Shown: positions 60,174 through 64,000 of the stretch, piece after piece
Numbering within the stretch: the first letter of the stretch is position 1
How the letters are laid out: every line of letters starts with the position of its first letter
Assembly: GCA_000708835.1 (NCBI GenBank)
Contig: DF237244.1
Span: forward strand, 45,412 to 109,411
DNA: 64,000 nt
Reading direction: 5' to 3'
Source: Klebsormidium nitens
Lineage: Eukaryota; Streptophyta; Klebsormidiophyceae; Klebsormidiales; Klebsormidiaceae
The notes under the pieces: model-generated
The model's database searches: none
What the model was told of the DNA's origin: nothing
What the model saw: only the letters and a program-made list of their open reading frames with translations
Program-made: the position numbers and the translations under genes

Positions 60174-61988
60174 ATGGCGTCCCCTTGCTCCCGCTTCTGG
60201 GTCCTCTTCTCCTTCACAGTCAGCTTCTTCCTTCTGTTCCCTGCGGTTCTCTTCTGGGGCGACAAAGTCAGCGACCACTTTCTGTCAGTCACCTCCTTTC
60301 CTGCTCTAGGGGGGGTACAAATCATGATGGAGGAGCCCAGCAAGCCTTGCCCCCCTGTTGCAAATGTGACGGCGGCTCCAGCCCTTGGGGGGGCAAAGTT
60401 AATGGGAGAGAAGCCCTGCGAACCCTGCCCCCCTATTCCAAATGTGGCCGCTCCAGCGGTTCCCTTCAGTTGCACCTTTGCAACTGGTCGGGAAAGAAAG
60501 TGGACAACGGAGCAGCTCGACGCCTGTCCTGCTGTGCAGGCGCTCCTCCGGGCCTGGAACAGCTCGCGATTCTTCGACGGCGGGGTCGGCACGGGAAGTC
60601 GAGCGCAGACGGCGGAGAAGGGGCCACCGTTGCCCCCACATTTGGTAGACTGTGACCGGGTATCTCGAGAGGAGCTAAGCCAAGACAGCAGGCTGTCGGA
60701 CGGGGGCCTTCCTGACTGGGCAGACCAAAAAGGGTTTGCGGGACACCCGGTTCCTGACCCGTTTTGGGTTAGGGGCGCCGACGCGGACAACATCCCCCTA
60801 ACCAGACACGTTCAACAAGACCTGTGGCTGCGACAGCATCCGCAAGACTGCAACGCGTCGGACGTCCGCTTTCTGGTGGCGGAATGGGCGGACACGTCGA
60901 CCCATGGATTAGGGTCCCAGTTACACGTGCTAACCGGGGGGTTTGCGTTGGCGGTCATGACGGGCCGAGTGCTCGTGGTCGACAACAGATTTGAGCGGGC
61001 AATGCACGAGGGGTGTGCGGGTGAAAGCAAGGGGACGCTGGACTGCTATGTTTTGCCGGCGACATCGAAGGAGTGCGCGGCGCTTGCGCTTGCGGGTAAG
61101 CGGCACGGGGCAGGATCCACTGCAGATCTCATCGCAGCGGCGCAAGGATCGGAAGAGCGGGTGGTTTTGCTCCCTGAATATGCATCAATGGATCACACGG
61201 TTATGGACATAGTGCCCGACTTGTGGGGGGAGCCTTGGAAGCTGGAACGGGGTTCGATCGAGTTTGAGGGGAAGATAGTGGACGAAACAGTTGGCCCATT
61301 TGACTACGCGGCAAAAGTGTTTGGCCCCATGAATTGGTGGAGGGCGCAGGCGACGCGGTATCTGCTCAGGGCTCCGAGCGCGTACCTGTGCAGACTGATG
61401 AACGGCGCGAGGCACGATGCGTTTGGGGTGGAGGTCGCGGCAGGGCTGGCGGAGAGCGTGCGCTTTCAGGGCGAGCATGCGCTAGAAGGGGGTGGGGTCC
61501 GCGTGGCTTATGGAGCGTTGGAGCAGGTGTTGTGGAAGGATGACGTGTTTATGCCGCGGCCCTACATAAACGTGCATGTGCGGCACGCTTATGAGAAGAG
61601 CGGCGAGATGCGGATTGTGGACTTGCCTTTCTTTATGGAGCAAGCGGAGAGGATTCGGCAGCATAACCCAGCGGTGCGGACGATCTGGTTGAGTACTGAG
61701 TCTCAAGATATATTAGATCAGGCGATAAGCAAGTATATGCCTCACTGGAGTTTGTACTATACGAAGGCAGAGCGGATCCATTCTAATGAAAAGGATCCCT
61801 GGAATACGCACACGCCGGCCAAAGCGGGGTCGGACCTGGCGTTTGTCAATTTGTTTTTGGCCGCGGATGCTGATTACTTTGTAGGTGTGTTGGGATCGAA
61901 CTGGAACCGATTGATTGACGAGTTGAGAAAGACTAACGGAAAGCGGAAAGCCGGGTACATTGCTTTGAACTACGAACAGGTAAAGTAG
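60174..61988 (+). CDS. Fucosyltransferase-like glycosyltransferase, intronless, type II membrane protein
   Basis: This is an uninterrupted frame of 604 residues. Residues about 8-30 (FWVLFSFTVSFFLLFPAVLF) form a signal anchor after a short cytoplasmic end. Two near-repeats follow, APALGGAKLMGEKPCEPCPP and ALGGVQIMMEEPSKPCPP, forming a stem. The lumenal domain has STHGLGSQLHVLTGGFALAV, then VMTGRVLVVDN, typical of the first step of fucosyltransferase folds. It also has INVHVRHAYEKSGEMRIVDL, where H-x-R-H replaces the usual H-x-R-R-G-D, then TIWLSTESQDILDQ and DYFVGVLGSNWNRLIDELRK. The last two match the acceptor and Ser/Thr regions of GT23/GT65/GT68-type enzymes. The changed HxRxGD motif means activity is not assured. 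The ATG at 60174 has a good GCC context. It runs divergently from the gene at 58166. Confidence 0.75.
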   Translation: MASPCSRFWVLFSFTVSFFLLFPAVLFWGDKVSDHFLSVTSFPALGGVQIMMEEPSKPCPPVANVTAAPALGGAKLMGEKPCEPCPPIPNVAAPAVPFSCTFATGRERKWTTEQLDACPAVQALLRAWNSSRFFDGGVGTGSRAQTAEKGPPLPPHLVDCDRVSREELSQDSRLSDGGLPDWADQKGFAGHPVPDPFWVRGADADNIPLTRHVQQDLWLRQHPQDCNASDVRFLVAEWADTSTHGLGSQLHVLTGGFALAVMTGRVLVVDNRFERAMHEGCAGESKGTLDCYVLPATSKECAALALAGKRHGAGSTADLIAAAQGSEERVVLLPEYASMDHTVMDIVPDLWGEPWKLERGSIEFEGKIVDETVGPFDYAAKVFGPMNWWRAQATRYLLRAPSAYLCRLMNGARHDAFGVEVAAGLAESVRFQGEHALEGGGVRVAYGALEQVLWKDDVFMPRPYINVHVRHAYEKSGEMRIVDLPFFMEQAERIRQHNPAVRTIWLSTESQDILDQAISKYMPHWSLYYTKAERIHSNEKDPWNTHTPAKAGSDLAFVNLFLAADADYFVGVLGSNWNRLIDELRKTNGKRKAGYIALNYEQVK

Positions 61989-62839
61989 ATGAACCATTCA
62001 ATACTTGCACTGCAATTCAACAAGATCTTTTAAAGACGACTTTGCCAAGCCGATCAACCAGAATCCTCTTATGCAATTATCGAAGTAAGTGCGTACGCCA
62101 TCGTCTATGGTAGGTATATGCAAATGGCAAGTTGCATTGAGACTTGGACCAAACGTCGTTGGGGTTTGGCGCCTTATAAGCCGCGCCTCTTTCCATGCTC
62201 GTTAGCTAAATCCAGCTTTCGGAGCTCATCTGCAGTCATCCAGGCCCTCCTGCCATCTGGCCGCTGGCGCCCAGCATTGAAATTCACCATGTAGTAGATG
62301 GTAGCTTGAAAGCCGTCAAATATATTCTCTACGATCAAAATTTCAACTATCTTAGTATTGATATGAGCTTGCAGCTCAATGAATGGTCGAAACATCTTGA
62401 CAAGATGAAAGCCAAGTTTGCAGAAGCTAACTCGAGGATCTACTGTTGTCGAGCCAGCGGCGAAGGCGCAGTGAAGCTGCTCAACCAGGACGCCTTTCCT
62501 AAACTATATAACTGTCGTACTCTTTTGGACCTGTGGCCTATTCCAACACTTTTCGTGCAAGCGTCCAAAAGGATGCCTGCAAAACCGTCCAACATAAAGG
62601 GTGTCTTCAATCCACTTTCCCTTACGGCTGCATCATGATCCCTAAGAATCTTGTAGAATCTGGTTCTGGCCCTCAGCGGCTGCAAAGTGTTTTCGTGCAA
62701 GAAGAACTTCATGGCAAAAAACTTCAAGCAGAACAAAAAAAGAGAAGTTGAAGAAAAATGATCACCGGAATCCTACAGTAGCCTATTTTCTGGAATACCG
62801 GGCTGGCATCTGGTCACGAGCTTCGAGATTTGTCTCGTC
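61989..62839. other. Intergenic region, possibly part of a retroelement remnant
   Basis: A plus-strand open stretch at 62306-62638 and a minus-strand one at 62174-62395 overlap. Neither has a family I recognise. Nearness to the zinc-binding remnant at 62840 suggests this may be decayed retroelement sequence. Confidence 0.35.
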
Positions 62840-63076
62840 CTCCAAACGCCACCCTTTAAGCTCAAGCGCTTCCTTTTCGAAACACTAACGAACTCCTTGC
62901 CCACAATCATTCAACAGTACAACCTAGACAAAGTTCGATTTCCAGCCTCAGTGTATCCAGACAAGTGCAAGTGTTGCTCTCAACAAACGGATGAGACCAT
63001 CTTCCACGCTCTCTGCAGTGAATGCGGCGCTGGTACTGCATGGCAGAGGCCCGAGACGAGGGTTTCAGAACTATGA
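62840..63076 (+). mobile_element. Remnant of a non-LTR retrotransposon (RT zinc-binding region)
   Basis: The frame reads PFKLKRFLFETLTNSLPTII, then ASVYPDKCKCCSQQTDETIF, HALCSECG and a stop at 63076. A helix followed by CxCC, a spacer with ET.FH, then a Cys resembles the zinc-binding region after the reverse transcriptase of plant LINE-like elements. No reverse transcriptase core was found upstream, so the element is a truncated relic. Other zinc-binding proteins are possible. Confidence 0.45.
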
Positions 63077-64000
63077 GCAAGCACCAATGAACGATAAAGT
63101 AGCCAATCTTCGAAGTAAAGGAGAAGCGCTGCAGCATTTCTTTTGCCAAAAGCCGTCGACCTATCAACGGGGTCTTATTCTATTAGGCGTTATCCAGTTC
63201 CTTCAAATAGCTGCCAACCAGGACTCACCCGTCATTGACCTGGAATGCTGGAAGCACTGTGTAAAAGCGTTCAGTCCGAATTGCTGCTAGCTTTTTCAAG
63301 CATCTGGAAAGACAGAAACAGATCGCTAAACGTCGACGGAGAAACGGATGGTCATTCAGGTCATTCAACACTAGTAGTAGGACGAAAGTGATCTACCAAC
63401 AAAACCGCCGTCGGTTCCATGATGCTAATTTTGCAGGTTCATAGAGCATCCGACAGGAGCATCACTGAGCGGCAAACCAGTGAAACCAGCTGCTCCGAAC
63501 CAGCTGCGCAGGAGCAGAAACGAGAAACTAAGGCTTGCAGGATTCTGCAGCACTCTCCGCCGCCGCCATTGGGCCAGGGGGTGAGGGGGTTCCCTCAAGT
63601 TCGCAGATCTATACTGTATCATGGACCAGGTTAGTTGGGGATGCGGTTACGCAGACGGTCGAGGACCGGGCCGGATAGGTAATCACATTTCCATTAACCG
63701 CCATCTGGCCGCTGACGAAGTGACTGTACGGGACAATTGGGGTTACGCTGGCGGGATCGATGGTCAGCGGCTAACCCGACCGTTGAGGACCGGGGCCTCT
63801 TTTCCCTAGCACGGGCGCATGGAAACCTCGGTTATGGGGGGCCGAGTTATGTAGATGTGTGGTTACTTGTGAACCTATTATCGTATCCTCTTAACCTTGC
63901 AAAAATGTTGCTGCATGAGGAGCCTCGTTGCACTAGACACTCTCCTCAGCCTGCTCAGGATTATAACAATAAAACTTATAAAGCCATTTGCAAGGTTAAG
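63077..64000. other. Right end of window, no gene recognised
   Basis: Short open frames only. A repeated GAGGACCGGG/CGGTTACG-type phrase appears at 63650-63800 in imperfect copies (GGTCGAGGACCGGGCCGG and CGTTGAGGACCGGGGCC). An AATAAA lies at about 63968. Confidence 0.4.

Overview
The window is nuclear DNA of a eukaryote. Genes are cut by many short GT-AG introns, lie on both strands and are spaced by kilobases. The readable proteins resemble plant and green-algal ones: exocyst SEC15, type-I prohibitin of the PHB3 kind, a two-domain plant-type cytidine deaminase, and a TOPORS-like RING ligase. Intronic CCCTAAA-like tracts fit a green-lineage telomere motif. A filamentous streptophyte alga of the Klebsormidium kind is my best guess, but that is inference and no database was searched. 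Exon models were built by hand from splice consensus, frame and family knowledge; junctions may be off by a few bases where noted.

Layout. 1-1787 (-): first coding exon of SEC15, rest outside the window. 3106-6879 (+): secreted dienelactone-hydrolase-like enzyme. 8157-9563 (-): intronless F-box-like leucine-rich-repeat protein. 11018-16936 (-): complete eight-exon prohibitin. 18105-19534 (+): cytidine deaminase. 20202-20355 (-): possible terminal exon of an unidentified gene. 20908-27134 (-): ten-exon, 513-residue coiled-coil protein. 30263-32906 (+): unidentified charged protein, 5' end not found. 33393-34810 (-): probable single-pass membrane protein. 35817-38225 (+): small unknown gene with a duplicated pair of terminal exons. 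40201-47009 (+): very long TOPORS-like RING protein in three exons. 47650-47906: tRNA-derived SINE-like sequence next to an N gap. 48351-51544 (-): unidentified helical protein. 54371-58166 (-) and 60174-61988 (+): two head-to-head type II membrane glycosyltransferases that look fucosyltransferase-like. 62840-63076 (+): remnant of a non-LTR retrotransposon.

The genes do not form one pathway. They cover exocytosis, mitochondrial inner-membrane scaffolding, pyrimidine salvage, ubiquitin/SUMO ligation and Golgi glycosylation. The two glycosyltransferases may be functionally linked by their divergent arrangement.

The most unusual signal is not a gene. In at least three genes (prohibitin, the coiled-coil gene, the TOPORS-like gene) the acceptor site plus the first tens of bases of an exon are duplicated, sometimes as four tandem copies with a 95-150 bp period, in the intron just upstream. 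A second notable structure is the 36376-38225 duplication, whose two exon pairs have identical phases and could work as mutually exclusive 3' cassettes.
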